A stretch of 10,373 bases of DNA from Alcanivorax sp. (lineage in GTDB: Bacteria; Pseudomonadota; Gammaproteobacteria; Pseudomonadales; Alcanivoracaceae): positions 1-10,373 of the forward strand of contig SLJS01000117.1 of NCBI GenBank assembly GCA_007135015.1. The letters are read 5' to 3'. Below, in pieces: positions 1 to 7,380 of this stretch (the first letter of the stretch is position 1; every line of letters starts with the position of its first letter). The notes below the pieces were generated by a model that did no database searches, was not told where the DNA came from, and saw only the letters and a list, made by a program, of their open reading frames with translations. The translations under genes were made by a program, and so were the position numbers.

Positions 1-1
1 A

Positions 2-118
2 CAGTGCCGGGCCCGGGGTCTGGCCACACTGGTCAACTTCAATCCGCAGACCCGACGCTCGGAGCCCATTCCAGAGGCCGTGCGGGAGAGTCTGGAAGCG
101 CATCGCCACGCATCCTGA
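2..118 (+). CDS. C-terminal fragment of a probable acyl-CoA thioesterase (4HBT/hotdog family)
   Basis: The window opens inside a reading frame that runs for 38 codons to a TGA at 116-118. The visible end contains ARGLATLVNFNPQTRRSEPI followed by PEAVRESLEA. This resembles the last beta strand and tail of YbgC-like 4-hydroxybenzoyl-CoA thioesterase-fold proteins, in which an 'RG.A.LV..D..T.R..PIP' strand precedes a short terminal helix. Such enzymes hydrolyse acyl-CoA thioesters in the cytoplasm. The catalytic part lies upstream of the window and cannot be checked, so the family call rests on the C-terminal pattern only. The frame is open from the first bases and codon use matches the neighbours. 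No clear intrinsic terminator follows the stop. Confidence 0.5.
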   Translation, partial: QCRARGLATLVNFNPQTRRSEPIPEAVRESLEAHRHAS

Positions 119-198
119 ACACCGGCCGGAGACAGGAAAGCCAGGAAATCAATAACTTGGCGGCATTATTGCAGATGTACTGAAAAGGGAAAGGAATA

Positions 199-321
199 AA
201 GGCCCCCGCCGGGTGCAGACCAAGGGCTATAGCTTAGGAGATCCGTTCGAAAAGCGTCTGCACATCCGACGGGCAGTCCACTATAGCCCCGACGGGCTTC
301 CGGTGAAACCGGATCATTATG
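199..321 (-). ncRNA. Candidate structured small RNA with H-type pseudoknot
   Basis: This segment lies in the 341-base gene-free stretch between the thioesterase fragment and xseB and holds most of the structure seen there. Two perfect complementary pairs interleave: GTGCAGAC (213-220) with GTCTGCAC (256-263), and GGGCTATAG (224-232) with CTATAGCCC (281-289). That order is a pseudoknot. The first helix extends outward through 210-212/266-268 and 205-208/270-273. The one position that breaks it, 209 opposite 269, is C.A on the plus strand but a G.U wobble on the minus strand, which favours minus-strand transcription. A short hairpin lies at 299-313. On the minus strand a CATAAT -10-like box sits at 316-321, with only a weak -35, and the RNA would end in a U/C-rich stretch at about 181-200. 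A 5-bp hairpin (285-298) would compete with the second helix. I recognise no known RNA family. The structure is visible; transcription is inference. Confidence 0.33.
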
Positions 322-392
322 CAATTTTGGAATCGCCTCACTGAAAGTAAGCACACACAAACTCCCGAGCCCACCCGGGACGGCAAAAAGAA

Positions 393-421
393 TTGACCCG
401 CCCCGACGGCTCTTTTACTTT
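393..421 (+). promoter_or_regulatory. Candidate sigma-70 promoter for xseB-ispA
   Basis: TTGACC (393-398, five of six matches to TTGACA) is separated by 17 bp from TACTTT (416-421, which keeps the T, A and final T of TATAAT). Transcription would start near 428, giving a leader of about 30 nt before the xseB ATG. It is the only good -35/-10 pair seen just upstream of this gene set. Confidence 0.4.
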
Positions 422-459
422 AGGGCCCCTCTTCCGCTGGCATAAGGTCTCCCCCGCCC

Positions 460-741
460 ATGGCACGCAAGCAGAAATCAACGGAACCGGACGGCTCCGG
501 CGAGCAACCCGCCAGTCTGGAGCAGTCTCTCGGCACCCTGGAACAGCTGGTCGAGCGAATGGAGTCCGGCGAACTCACCATGGAGGAGTCCCTGGAAGCC
601 TTCGAGCAGGGAATCCGGCTCACGCGGGCCTGCCAGCAGGCCCTGGACCAGGCCGAGCAGAAGGTGCGCATCCTTCTGGAGCAGAGCCCGGAAGGCACAC
701 CCGAGGGTTTCGATCAGGGCGACGACAACGGCCATGAATGA
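460..741 (+). CDS. xseB: Exodeoxyribonuclease VII small subunit
   Basis: This 93-residue protein is the regulatory small subunit of exonuclease VII, which binds the catalytic XseA subunit and helps degrade single-stranded DNA into acid-soluble oligonucleotides in the cytoplasm. The family signature covers residues 20-70: SLEQSLGTLEQLVERMESGE, then LTMEESLEAFEQGIRL and a helix ending LDQAEQKVR. Together these form the two-helix coiled hairpin typical of XseB. Length is usual (about 80 in E. coli), with an acidic, Gly/Pro-containing tail of about 20 residues. The ATG at 460 has only a weak AAGGT sequence about 12 nt upstream as ribosome binding site. Its stop overlaps the start of ispA by 8 bp, so the two are probably translationally coupled. 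The partner xseA is not in the window. Confidence 0.95.
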   Translation: MARKQKSTEPDGSGEQPASLEQSLGTLEQLVERMESGELTMEESLEAFEQGIRLTRACQQALDQAEQKVRILLEQSPEGTPEGFDQGDDNGHE

Positions 742-1630
742 TTTTACAGCCCTGCGGGAATACATGGCCGCCTGCCGGGGCCGTACCGATGAGCATCTGG
801 AGCGCTGGCTTTCCCCCACTGTCGCCGCCTCGCCCCGCCTGGCCGATGCCATGCGCTATGTGGCCCTCGGCGGCGGCAAGCGCATCCGCGCCATCCTGGT
901 CTACGCTGCCTGCGAGTTCTGCGGGGGCAAGCCGGAGCAGGCGGACCTGCCGGCGGCGGCCATCGAGCTGGTACATGCCTATTCGCTGGTCCATGACGAC
1001 CTGCCCGCCATGGATGACGACGAGCTGCGCCGGGGCCGGGCCACCTGCCATATCGCCTATGACGAGGCAACGGCCATCCTCGCCGGAGACACCCTTCACA
1101 CCCTGGCATTCGAACTGCTGGCCCGCGAGGGCGGCCTGGACGACGGCACGCGGGTGGCCATGATCCGCCTGCTGGCGCAGGCCGCCGGGGCAAACGGCAT
1201 GGCCGCCGGCCAGATGCAGGATATAGAGAGCTCCGGCGCGGAACTGACCCTGGAGGCGCTGGAGGAAATCCACTGGCTGAAGACCGGGCGCCTGATCACC
1301 GCCGCCCTGCTGCTGGGTTATCTGGCCGCGCGGGCCGAGGACCCCCTGCGGGAGCAGGCGCTGGAGGACTACGGCAACCGCATGGGCCTGGCCTTCCAGA
1401 TCCGCGATGATATTCTCGATGTAACCGGCGACAGCGAGGAACTGGGCAAGCCGGGCGGTTCGGACAGCCGCCACGAGAAGGAGACCTTTCCGGAGCTGAT
1501 CGGCCTGGAGGCGAGCCGGGAGCAGGCCGGGAAACTGTGCCGTCAGGCCTGCGAGCTGCTCGGCGACTACGGGGAGCGCGCCGACATCCTGCGCCAGCTG
1601 GCCGGTTATATCATCTCGCGCACACACTGA
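734..1630 (+). CDS. ispA: (2E,6E)-Farnesyl diphosphate synthase (polyprenyl synthetase)
   Basis: This 298-residue cytoplasmic enzyme condenses dimethylallyl and geranyl diphosphate with isopentenyl diphosphate to make C15 farnesyl diphosphate, the precursor of ubiquinone side chains, undecaprenyl diphosphate and other isoprenoids. All type motifs are present: GGGKRIR at 46-52 for diphosphate binding, the first aspartate-rich motif DDLPAMDDD at 88-96 with the two-residue insertion typical of bacterial farnesyl synthases, KTGRL near 183-187, and the second aspartate-rich motif FQIRDDILDVTGD at 221-233. Tyr83, five residues before the first motif, is a bulky residue consistent with a chain-length limit at C15. 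Length matches E. coli IspA (299). The ATG at 734 lies inside the end of xseB (8-bp overlap). dxs follows after about 80 bp, so the gene sits with the enzyme that begins the pathway supplying its substrates. Product chain length is inferred from motifs. Confidence 0.95.
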   Translation: MNDFTALREYMAACRGRTDEHLERWLSPTVAASPRLADAMRYVALGGGKRIRAILVYAACEFCGGKPEQADLPAAAIELVHAYSLVHDDLPAMDDDELRRGRATCHIAYDEATAILAGDTLHTLAFELLAREGGLDDGTRVAMIRLLAQAAGANGMAAGQMQDIESSGAELTLEALEEIHWLKTGRLITAALLLGYLAARAEDPLREQALEDYGNRMGLAFQIRDDILDVTGDSEELGKPGGSDSRHEKETFPELIGLEASREQAGKLCRQACELLGDYGERADILRQLAGYIISRTH

Positions 1631-1656
1631 CCCGCCCGGCCCGGGAAGGGTATACT
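1627..1656 (+). promoter_or_regulatory. Candidate internal promoter for dxs
   Basis: TATACT (1651-1656, five of six matches to the -10 consensus) lies 18 bp downstream of CTGACC (1627-1632, four of six to the -35 consensus), which overlaps the ispA stop codon. A start near 1663 would give a leader of about 50 nt before the dxs ATG at 1712. This would let dxs be expressed independently of xseB-ispA. Confidence 0.35.
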
Positions 1657-1711
1657 GTAGCCGCTCGTGTCTACACTTGCGTTTCCCCGTCAGCGTGCAA
1701 CAGAGACCACC

Positions 1712-3631
1712 ATGCCCCACAGCTTTGACGAAATTCCCCTGACACGCCCGGAAACACCGCTGCTGGATCAGGTGAACAGCCCCGCGGACCTGCGCGCGCT
1801 GGAGCCTGAGCAACTGCCCACACTGGCCGATGAGCTACGCGCCTATCTGCTGTGGTCGGTGGGACGCAGCGGCGGGCATTTCGGAGGCGGTCTGGGCGTG
1901 GTGGAACTGACCCTGGCGCTGCACTACCTCTATGACACCCCCCGGGACCGGCTGGTATGGGATGTGGGGCACCAGTGCTATCCGCACAAGATCCTGACCG
2001 GCCGCCGGGAGGAACTGCTCACCGTGCGGCAGAATGACGGCCTGTCCGGATTTCCCCGGCGCAGTGAATCCGAGTACGACACCTTCGGCGTCGGCCATTC
2101 CTCAACTTCACTGAGCGCGGCCCAGGGCATGGCCATTGCCTCCGCCCTGCGCCAGCAAACCCGGCGCACCGTGGCGGTGATCGGCGATGGCGCACTGACT
2201 GCGGGCATGGCCTTCGAGGCGCTCAACCACATCGCGCACACGCGCAGCAACATCCTGGTGATCCTCAACGACAACACCATGTCGATTTCCCACAACGAAG
2301 GGGGGCTGGCGAATTACTTTGCCCGGATCTGGGCCTCGCGCACCTATATCGCCCTGCGCGAGGGCGGCAAGAAGGTGCTTTCCACCATGCCCGCCGCCTG
2401 GGACTTCGTGCGCCGCACCGAGGAAAGCATGAAGAACATGGTCAGCCCGGATGCCCTGTTCGAGGCCATCGGTTTCAACTATATCGGGCCCATGGACGGG
2501 CACGATATCGACGAGCTGCTGCGCACCATCGGCAACCTGCGTGACCTGGACGGCCCGCAGCTGCTGCACGTCTATACCACCAAGGGCAAGGGCTTTGCTC
2601 CGGCGGAAGCGGACCCCGTCGGCTACCACGCCATCAACAAGATCGAGCCACAGAAAGTTGAACAGGCCGTGCCGAAGAAGCCCTCCGGCCCCAAGTACCA
2701 GGCGGTCTTCGGCCAGTGGCTATGCGACATGGCCGAGCGCGACGAGCGCGTGGTGGGCATCACCCCGGCCATGGGGGAAGGCTCGGGCATGATCGAATTT
2801 TCCAGAAGATTTCCGGAGCGGTATCACGACGTGGCAATCTGCGAGCAGCACGCGCTGACCTTCGCGGCCGGGCTGGCCTGCGAAGGCATGAAACCGGTGG
2901 TGGGTATCTACTCCACCTTTCTGCAGCGCGCCTATGATCAGTTGATTCATGACATCGCACTGCAGGACCTTGATGTCACCTTCGGCATCGACCGCGCCGG
3001 CCTGGTCGGCGGCGACGGCGAAACCCACAACGGCACCTTTGACCTGGCCTTCATGCGCACTGTCCCCAATATGGTGATCGCCGCGCCATCGGACGAGAAC
3101 GAATGCCGCCAGCTGCTTTATACCGCCTGGTGTCATCCCGGCCCCGCGGCGGTGCGCTATCCGCGGGGCACGGGGCCAGGCGCCCGCATCGAGCAGGACA
3201 TGACGCAACTGCCCGTCGGCCGTGCGCGGGCGCCGCTGCGCGAGGGCAGGGAGGTGGCCATTGTCAGTTTCGGCGCCCTGCTGACCCCGGCGCTGAAAGC
3301 CGCCGAAGAGCTGAACGCAACAGTGGTGGACATGCGGTGGATCAAGCCCCTGGACAGGGAGATGGTGCTGCGTCTTGCGGACAGTCACTCCTTGCTGGTG
3401 ACCCTGGAGGAACATCAGGTCATGGGAGGAGCCGGGTCCGCCGTGAACGAGCTCCTGACCGAAGAAGGCGTGGCCGCGCAGGTACTGAACCTGGGCCTGC
3501 CGGACCACTTCATTCCCCACGGGATTCCGGCCACACTGCTGGCCCGCCGGGGACTGGACGCGGAAGGCATCACCGAATCCATCCGTAAACGCCTTTCCCG
3601 AACCGGGACCGCCGTCCCGCGCACGGGCTGA
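1712..3631 (+). CDS. dxs: 1-Deoxy-D-xylulose-5-phosphate synthase
   Basis: Dxs condenses pyruvate and glyceraldehyde 3-phosphate, using thiamine diphosphate and Mg2+, to start the MEP isoprenoid pathway and feed thiamine and pyridoxal synthesis. The protein has 639 residues (E. coli 620). Visible landmarks are the catalytic His56 in GRSGGHFGGGLG, the substrate-site WDVGHQCYPHKILTGRR (about 83-99), the thiamine-diphosphate motif from GDG (158-160) to NDN (186-188), Glu378 in ICEQHALTFAAG, which should activate the cofactor, and the C-terminal transketolase region with DRAGLVGGDGETH and RYPRG. The ATG at 1712 is preferred over an upstream GTG at 1667, because homology to E. coli begins near its serine-phenylalanine start and the extra 15 residues look unrelated; the ribosome binding site of either is weak. 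It is downstream of ispA in the same direction. The stop lies 3 bp from the stop of the convergent gene, with no terminator between. Confidence 0.96.
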   Translation: MPHSFDEIPLTRPETPLLDQVNSPADLRALEPEQLPTLADELRAYLLWSVGRSGGHFGGGLGVVELTLALHYLYDTPRDRLVWDVGHQCYPHKILTGRREELLTVRQNDGLSGFPRRSESEYDTFGVGHSSTSLSAAQGMAIASALRQQTRRTVAVIGDGALTAGMAFEALNHIAHTRSNILVILNDNTMSISHNEGGLANYFARIWASRTYIALREGGKKVLSTMPAAWDFVRRTEESMKNMVSPDALFEAIGFNYIGPMDGHDIDELLRTIGNLRDLDGPQLLHVYTTKGKGFAPAEADPVGYHAINKIEPQKVEQAVPKKPSGPKYQAVFGQWLCDMAERDERVVGITPAMGEGSGMIEFSRRFPERYHDVAICEQHALTFAAGLACEGMKPVVGIYSTFLQRAYDQLIHDIALQDLDVTFGIDRAGLVGGDGETHNGTFDLAFMRTVPNMVIAAPSDENECRQLLYTAWCHPGPAAVRYPRGTGPGARIEQDMTQLPVGRARAPLREGREVAIVSFGALLTPALKAAEELNATVVDMRWIKPLDREMVLRLADSHSLLVTLEEHQVMGGAGSAVNELLTEEGVAAQVLNLGLPDHFIPHGIPATLLARRGLDAEGITESIRKRLSRTGTAVPRTG

Positions 3632-3634
3632 TGG

Positions 3635-4885
3635 TCAAAACAGACCGCCGATGTTTCCGGAGCCGACTCCACTGTCGGCCACGCGGACGCGATTCCTGCC
3701 CGCCTGCTTGGCCTGATACAGGGCTTCATCGGCAAGCCGGACCAACTCATCCGATGTCGAGCGGCCCGGCGGCACCATGCCCACCACGCCTGCACTGATG
3801 GTGACTTCCGGCGCGCAGTCGGAGTCCGGATGAGGAATCTTCAGTGCCTGCACTTCACTGACCAGCGCCTCGGCAATCTGGCGCGCGGCGAGCGGGCCGG
3901 TATCCGGCAACAGCACCACGAATTCCTCTCCGCCATAACGTGCCGCCAGATCCAGCGGACGCCTTGCGCCGTTCGCCAGCACGGCGGCCAGCTGACGCAG
4001 ACACTCGTCACCGCGTTGGTGCCCATAGTAATCGTTGTAGGCCTTGAACCGGTCCACGTCCGCGAAGATGAGCGCCAGCGGCTGTCGCTCGCGCTGGCAC
4101 CGTTTCCATTCGCGCGCGAGCGCCTCGTCGAACTGGCGCCGGTTTGCCAGGCCCGTCAGGCTGTCCACCATGGACATTTCCTCGAGCCGGTCCGCCAGCT
4201 CGATGATTCGCGCCCGGTCACACTCGAGAAGCTGTGCCTGCAGGAAAAGACGGCGCTTCTGCCGCTCGTCCCGGTAGCAGAGGAAGGCCGACAGGAGACT
4301 TGCGCCCACATAGGTGGACAGCACCATGTTCCAGTCCACATGCATGGCGGCGGCAAACACCGCCGCAAGCACCGGAAGCCCGCCTCCCCAGCCCGCAAGA
4401 AGTGCCCAGGGCAGACGAAGACTCAGCCCCAGGTAGACCACCATCACGGTATAGACTGTGCCGATATGGATCAGTACGCGGAATGAGGGCTCTTCGATCA
4501 GCGCCGGATTCAGTGTAGCCAGGGCCATGGCAACCATGGCCAGCAATCCGACCACGCGCTGGTAATTTTTCTGAAAAAGATCCGTGTAGGAAAGCAACAC
4601 GCCAACAAGCAACACGCAACCAAAACCGGCGAAGGACAGTGGCCAGAATCCCAGTCTGGTCCATTCACCAAGTACCAGCGCGGCCAGCCCGAGCACTACA
4701 TAAAGCAGGAGCAGCCAGGCCAGACTGCCCCGAAAAACGGAAATGGCTTCCTGGTCATGATGATCGCGGAAGGCAGACTCCAGAGAGGCGGGGAAGCGCA
4801 GCCGCCAGCCTCCATGCTCCAGCAGCTCCTTGATCTCTTCACGCGCGGCTCCGGTGGCCCCGGCCCGCTGTTCAGACGGCCCCAT
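3635..4885 (-). CDS. Membrane-bound diguanylate cyclase (six TM helices + GGDEF)
   Basis: This is a predicted inner-membrane enzyme that makes cyclic di-GMP from two GTP. From the ATG at 4885 it has 416 residues: a soluble N-terminal stretch of about 50, six hydrophobic helices (about 53-73, 81-101, 110-127, 135-157, 160-181, 185-203), a short coiled linker (about 205-237) and a C-terminal GGDEF domain. The domain has DSLTGLANRR (241-250), a metal-binding DVDRFKAYND (276-285), the active site RYGGEEF (316-322) and an RPLD inhibitory I-site exactly five residues before GGEEF (309-312), so product inhibition is expected. The membrane part is an unclassified sensor; I do not assign it to a named MASE class. 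A GTG at 4894, three codons upstream, is an alternative start; neither has a strong ribosome binding site. The gene follows pgpA by 83 bp and is probably last in the ribH-nusB-thiL-pgpA transcript. Confidence 0.9.
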   Translation of the reverse strand: MGPSEQRAGATGAAREEIKELLEHGGWRLRFPASLESAFRDHHDQEAISVFRGSLAWLLLLYVVLGLAALVLGEWTRLGFWPLSFAGFGCVLLVGVLLSYTDLFQKNYQRVVGLLAMVAMALATLNPALIEEPSFRVLIHIGTVYTVMVVYLGLSLRLPWALLAGWGGGLPVLAAVFAAAMHVDWNMVLSTYVGASLLSAFLCYRDERQKRRLFLQAQLLECDRARIIELADRLEEMSMVDSLTGLANRRQFDEALAREWKRCQRERQPLALIFADVDRFKAYNDYYGHQRGDECLRQLAAVLANGARRPLDLAARYGGEEFVVLLPDTGPLAARQIAEALVSEVQALKIPHPDSDCAPEVTISAGVVGMVPPGRSTSDELVRLADEALYQAKQAGRNRVRVADSGVGSGNIGGLF

Positions 4886-4968
4886 GGAAATCACCGCTTT
4901 CAGACAGTCGCCGGAACCCCGCCGGGCTGTACCGGGCCATTAACGTGAAAGCCACTCTCCCCTCAAGG

Positions 4969-5436
4969 TCATGCGGCAAGATAGAGCCCCGCGTGAAGCA
5001 AAAGTCCAGCATACACAGCCGCCAGTATATCATCCACCATGATGCCGGTGCCGCCGGGCACGCGACGGTCCAGCCAACCGATGGGCCAGGGCTTGATGAT
5101 GTCGAACAGACGAAACAGGATAAAACCGGCAACCGCCGTGGCGAGCGAAACCGGAACCAGAATCATGGTAACCAGAAAGCCCGCGATCTCGTCCCAGACA
5201 ATGCCGGGATGATCATGTACACCCAGGTCCCGGGAGGTCCGCCCGCACAGCCAGGGCCCCACCGCGATGACCGCCAGTGTCGCCAGCAAATAACCCCAGT
5301 CGGGCAGCTGGGCCAGCAATAGCCACAGCGGAATCGCCACCAGGGTTCCGAAAGTGCCCGGCGCCCATGGAGACAGCCCGGAGCCGAATCCGAACGCCAG
5401 AAAGTGAACCGGATTGTTCATCCGTGGCCGGGTCAT
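4969..5436 (-). CDS. pgpA: Phosphatidylglycerophosphatase A
   Basis: PgpA is an inner-membrane phosphatase that dephosphorylates phosphatidylglycerol phosphate to phosphatidylglycerol. The 155-residue product carries the family blocks in order: NPVHFLAFGFGSGLSPWAPG (8-27), HDHPGIVWDEIAG (74-86) with the acidic residues expected at the metal-dependent site, FRLFDIIKPWPIGWLDRR (108-125) and GIMVDDILAA (131-140). Hydrophobic segments lie at about 32-45, 47-65, 84-110 and 133-153. Length is close to E. coli PgpA (172). The ATG at 5436 was chosen because a GGAG sequence precedes it by 7 nt; an upstream GTG at 5460 and a downstream ATG at 5421 have no such site. The start lies 42 bp after the thiL stop, the usual thiL-pgpA pairing. 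Confidence 0.95.
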   Translation of the reverse strand: MTRPRMNNPVHFLAFGFGSGLSPWAPGTFGTLVAIPLWLLLAQLPDWGYLLATLAVIAVGPWLCGRTSRDLGVHDHPGIVWDEIAGFLVTMILVPVSLATAVAGFILFRLFDIIKPWPIGWLDRRVPGGTGIMVDDILAAVYAGLLLHAGLYLAA

Positions 5437-5478
5437 GCTTTCGCTCCCGCTCCCCGTCACGGGGATGCAATATCCGGG

Positions 5479-6399
5479 CTAGCCCGAAAAATGATCGAAA
5501 CCGTCGGGCAATCCCGACATGCGTTGTCCGTCCAGCCCGCGCACCCGCAGCCCCGGCTCCTGCTCGAAGCTGCCGATGACATGACAGTCCCCGGGCAGCG
5601 GCTGTCCGGCGGGCAGCGCGAACAGCAGCAGATAATCATCGCCTCCGGCGAGCTGAGTGCGCAGCACATGATCCGGATCACGCCAGGCACGCAGCGCCGC
5701 ACTCACCGGAAGAGCCGCTGCATCGAGCTCCGCACCACAGCCACTGGCCTCAAGCATATGCCGCAGATCCGCCAGCAGCCCATCGGAAACATCGATGCAG
5801 GCGCTGGCCCGCCCGCGCAGTGTGCATCCCAGTTCCAGTTCCGCCCGGGGCCTGGCAAAGCGAGCCACCAGCTCCCCCTGGCGCACGCCCGCCTGCCACT
5901 GGGCAAGCCCGGCTGCGGACTCGCCGGGCACGCCACTGATGCAGAGACGGTCGCCCGGGCGGGCTCCGTCACGGAACAGCGCACTCCCCGTGGGCACATC
6001 ACCAACAGCCTGCACCGTGATCGCAAGCGGACCGCGTACCATGTCACCGCCGACCAGCGTAATGCCGGCGATTCCGGCCAGCTCGAAGAAACCTTCACAG
6101 AACGTTGCCAGCCAGGCCTCATCGCCAACGGGCAGTGACAGGGTCAGCATGCACCAGCGCGGGTCCGCGCCCATGGCCGCCAGGTCGGAAAGGTTCACCG
6201 CCAGGCTCCGCCAGCCGATATCGGCGACGGGCAGGTCCTCGGGAAAATGCCGCCCTTCCACCTGAGTGTCGGTGGTCATCACCAGCTCGCGGCCGGGCTC
6301 GGGCGACAATACCGCCGCGTCATCGCCGGGGCCACAGACCACGCTGGTATCCGCGATGCCGCGGCGAAAGAAACGGCGAATCAGTTCGAACTCCTGCAC
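5479..6399 (-). CDS. thiL: Thiamine-monophosphate kinase
   Basis: ThiL phosphorylates thiamine monophosphate with ATP to give thiamine diphosphate, the last step of cofactor synthesis and the cofactor that Dxs, encoded in this window, requires. The 306-residue protein (E. coli 325) shows the AIRS/PurM-type ATP-binding fold: GPGDDAAVL (23-31), TTDTQVEGRHF (42-52), AVNLSDLAAMGADP (67-80), VGGDMVRGPL (116-125), PGESAAGLA (158-166), CIDVSDGLLADL (201-212) and GGDDYLLLF (252-260). The aspartates in these blocks bind Mg2+ and nucleotide in the family. The start is a GTG at 6399, supported by a strong GGAGG 7 nt upstream and by alignment of the EFELI.R.F N-terminus with E. coli. It follows nusB by 36 bp and precedes pgpA, in the conserved nusB-thiL-pgpA order. 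Confidence 0.96.
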   Translation of the reverse strand: MQEFELIRRFFRRGIADTSVVCGPGDDAAVLSPEPGRELVMTTDTQVEGRHFPEDLPVADIGWRSLAVNLSDLAAMGADPRWCMLTLSLPVGDEAWLATFCEGFFELAGIAGITLVGGDMVRGPLAITVQAVGDVPTGSALFRDGARPGDRLCISGVPGESAAGLAQWQAGVRQGELVARFARPRAELELGCTLRGRASACIDVSDGLLADLRHMLEASGCGAELDAAALPVSAALRAWRDPDHVLRTQLAGGDDYLLLFALPAGQPLPGDCHVIGSFEQEPGLRVRGLDGQRMSGLPDGFDHFSG

Positions 6400-6435
6400 C
6401 GCAAGCCTCCGCGGGGTCAGTCTCCGCCGGCCCCG

Positions 6436-6891
6436 CTATCTGTCGCGCCGGGCGGCCGTTTCCGCCGGCCGCAACCGCCGGGCAAGCTTGTCGAGCACGC
6501 CATTGACGTACTTGAATGAATCTTCGGCACCGAACATGCGCGCAAGCTCGATGCCTTCGTTGATCACCACCCGCCAGGGCACATCCTGACGGGCCAGCAA
6601 CTCGAAAGCTCCCAGACGCAGGATCGCCTTCTCGACCTGGGACAGTTCCGCCACCGGCCGGTCCAGGCAGGGAACAAGCGCCTCGTCGAGCTCGGAAAGC
6701 CGCGCCGGCACACCGTGAAACAGCTCGTGGAAATAGTCCCGGTCCACCTTGCGCATGTCATTGGCGGCCCGGAACTGCGCCTCGATATCCGTCAGGTCGG
6801 TGCCGGACAGCTGCCACTGATAGAGCGCCTGCACGACAAAGCGGCGCGCCTTGCGCCGGGCCGCCGGCGTGGTCGGGCAATCTCCGGTCAT
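6436..6891 (-). CDS. nusB: Transcription antitermination factor NusB
   Basis: NusB is a small all-helical RNA-binding protein. With NusE (ribosomal protein S10) it binds boxA in nascent rRNA and supports processive antitermination. The 151-residue product has the arginine-rich N-terminal helix ARRKARRFVVQALYQWQ (11-27), the central LSQVEKAILRLGAFEL (83-98) and the highly conserved C-terminal VINEGIELARMFGAEDSFKY (109-128) followed by VNGVLDKLAR. It is slightly longer than E. coli NusB (139), with a short N-terminal extension and a basic tail. The ATG at 6891 shares its A with the ribH TAA stop (TAATG), so translation is likely coupled; the alternative GTG at 6906 would lie inside ribH. Neighbours ribH and thiL match the usual gammaproteobacterial order. 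Confidence 0.96.
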   Translation of the reverse strand: MTGDCPTTPAARRKARRFVVQALYQWQLSGTDLTDIEAQFRAANDMRKVDRDYFHELFHGVPARLSELDEALVPCLDRPVAELSQVEKAILRLGAFELLARQDVPWRVVINEGIELARMFGAEDSFKYVNGVLDKLARRLRPAETAARRDR

Positions 6892-7361
6892 TACAGCTGC
6901 CTGCACAGGGACACCATCTCGAGCGCGGAAAGTGCGGCATCGGCCCCCTTGTTGCCGGCCTTGGTGCCCGCCCTTTCAATGGCCTGCTCTATGGTATCGA
7001 CGGTTAGCACTCCGAAGGAAACCGGCACACCGCTGGCGTTCTGAATTGTGGCAATGCCCTTGGCCGCCTCCCCGGCGACATACTCGAAATGGGCGGTGCC
7101 CCCGCGGATCACCGCGCCCAGGGCGATCAGCGCGTCGAAGCCGCCACGGTCGACCAGCTTCTTCACCGCCACCGGCAGCTCCCAGGCCCCCGGTACCCGA
7201 ATGATCTCGATATCCTTTTCCTTTACCCCGTGGCGAATCAGCGTGTCCAGCGCCGCCTGCAACAGCGACTCCACCACGAAACTGTTGAAACGGGAAACCA
7301 CCACGGCGTAACGGCCCCCGACATCGGTAAAGGTACCCTCGATGGTCCTGATTTCTTTCAT
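6891..7361 (-). CDS. ribH: 6,7-Dimethyl-8-ribityllumazine synthase
   Basis: RibH condenses 5-amino-6-ribitylamino-uracil with 3,4-dihydroxybutanone 4-phosphate to make lumazine, the penultimate step of riboflavin synthesis, usually as a 60-subunit icosahedral shell or smaller oligomer. The 156-residue protein has SRFNSF (23-28) with the aromatic residue stacking on the substrate, VPGAWELP (56-63), IRGGTAHFEYVAG (85-97) with the catalytic-type His91, FGVLT (116-120) and ERAGTKAGNKG (129-139) with the phosphate-binding arginine and lysine. Length equals E. coli RibE/RibH. The ATG at 7361 has AAGGG 6 nt upstream and matches the family N-terminus; the 40 codons open upstream are leader sequence. 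The stop overlaps the nusB start. The rib genes usually found upstream (ribBA, riboflavin synthase) are absent here. Confidence 0.96.
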   Translation of the reverse strand: MKEIRTIEGTFTDVGGRYAVVVSRFNSFVVESLLQAALDTLIRHGVKEKDIEIIRVPGAWELPVAVKKLVDRGGFDALIALGAVIRGGTAHFEYVAGEAAKGIATIQNASGVPVSFGVLTVDTIEQAIERAGTKAGNKGADAALSALEMVSLCRQL

Positions 7362-7380
7362 AACCAACCCTTTGCACAAA

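Noticed and set aside
205..289. HDV-like self-cleaving ribozyme in the pseudoknotted segment
   Set aside because: The strand order resembles HDV P1/P2, but only three bases separate the 3' halves, so there is no room for P4 or the catalytic cytosine joining region.
166..360. 64-codon minus-strand frame in the xseB upstream region
   Set aside because: The interval is better explained by RNA structure; the frame has no ribosome binding site or family likeness.
620..1813. 397-codon open frame on the minus strand across ispA
   Set aside because: It is a GC-driven shadow of ispA; the translation shows no domain pattern and crosses the ispA-dxs junction.
2720..3520. 266-codon minus-strand frame inside dxs
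   Set aside because: It is fully opposite the conserved transketolase part of dxs and shows no recognisable motifs.
5404..6138. 244-codon plus-strand frame across pgpA and thiL
   Set aside because: It spans two well-supported minus-strand genes and their gap; low-complexity Pro/Arg/His content points to a shadow frame.
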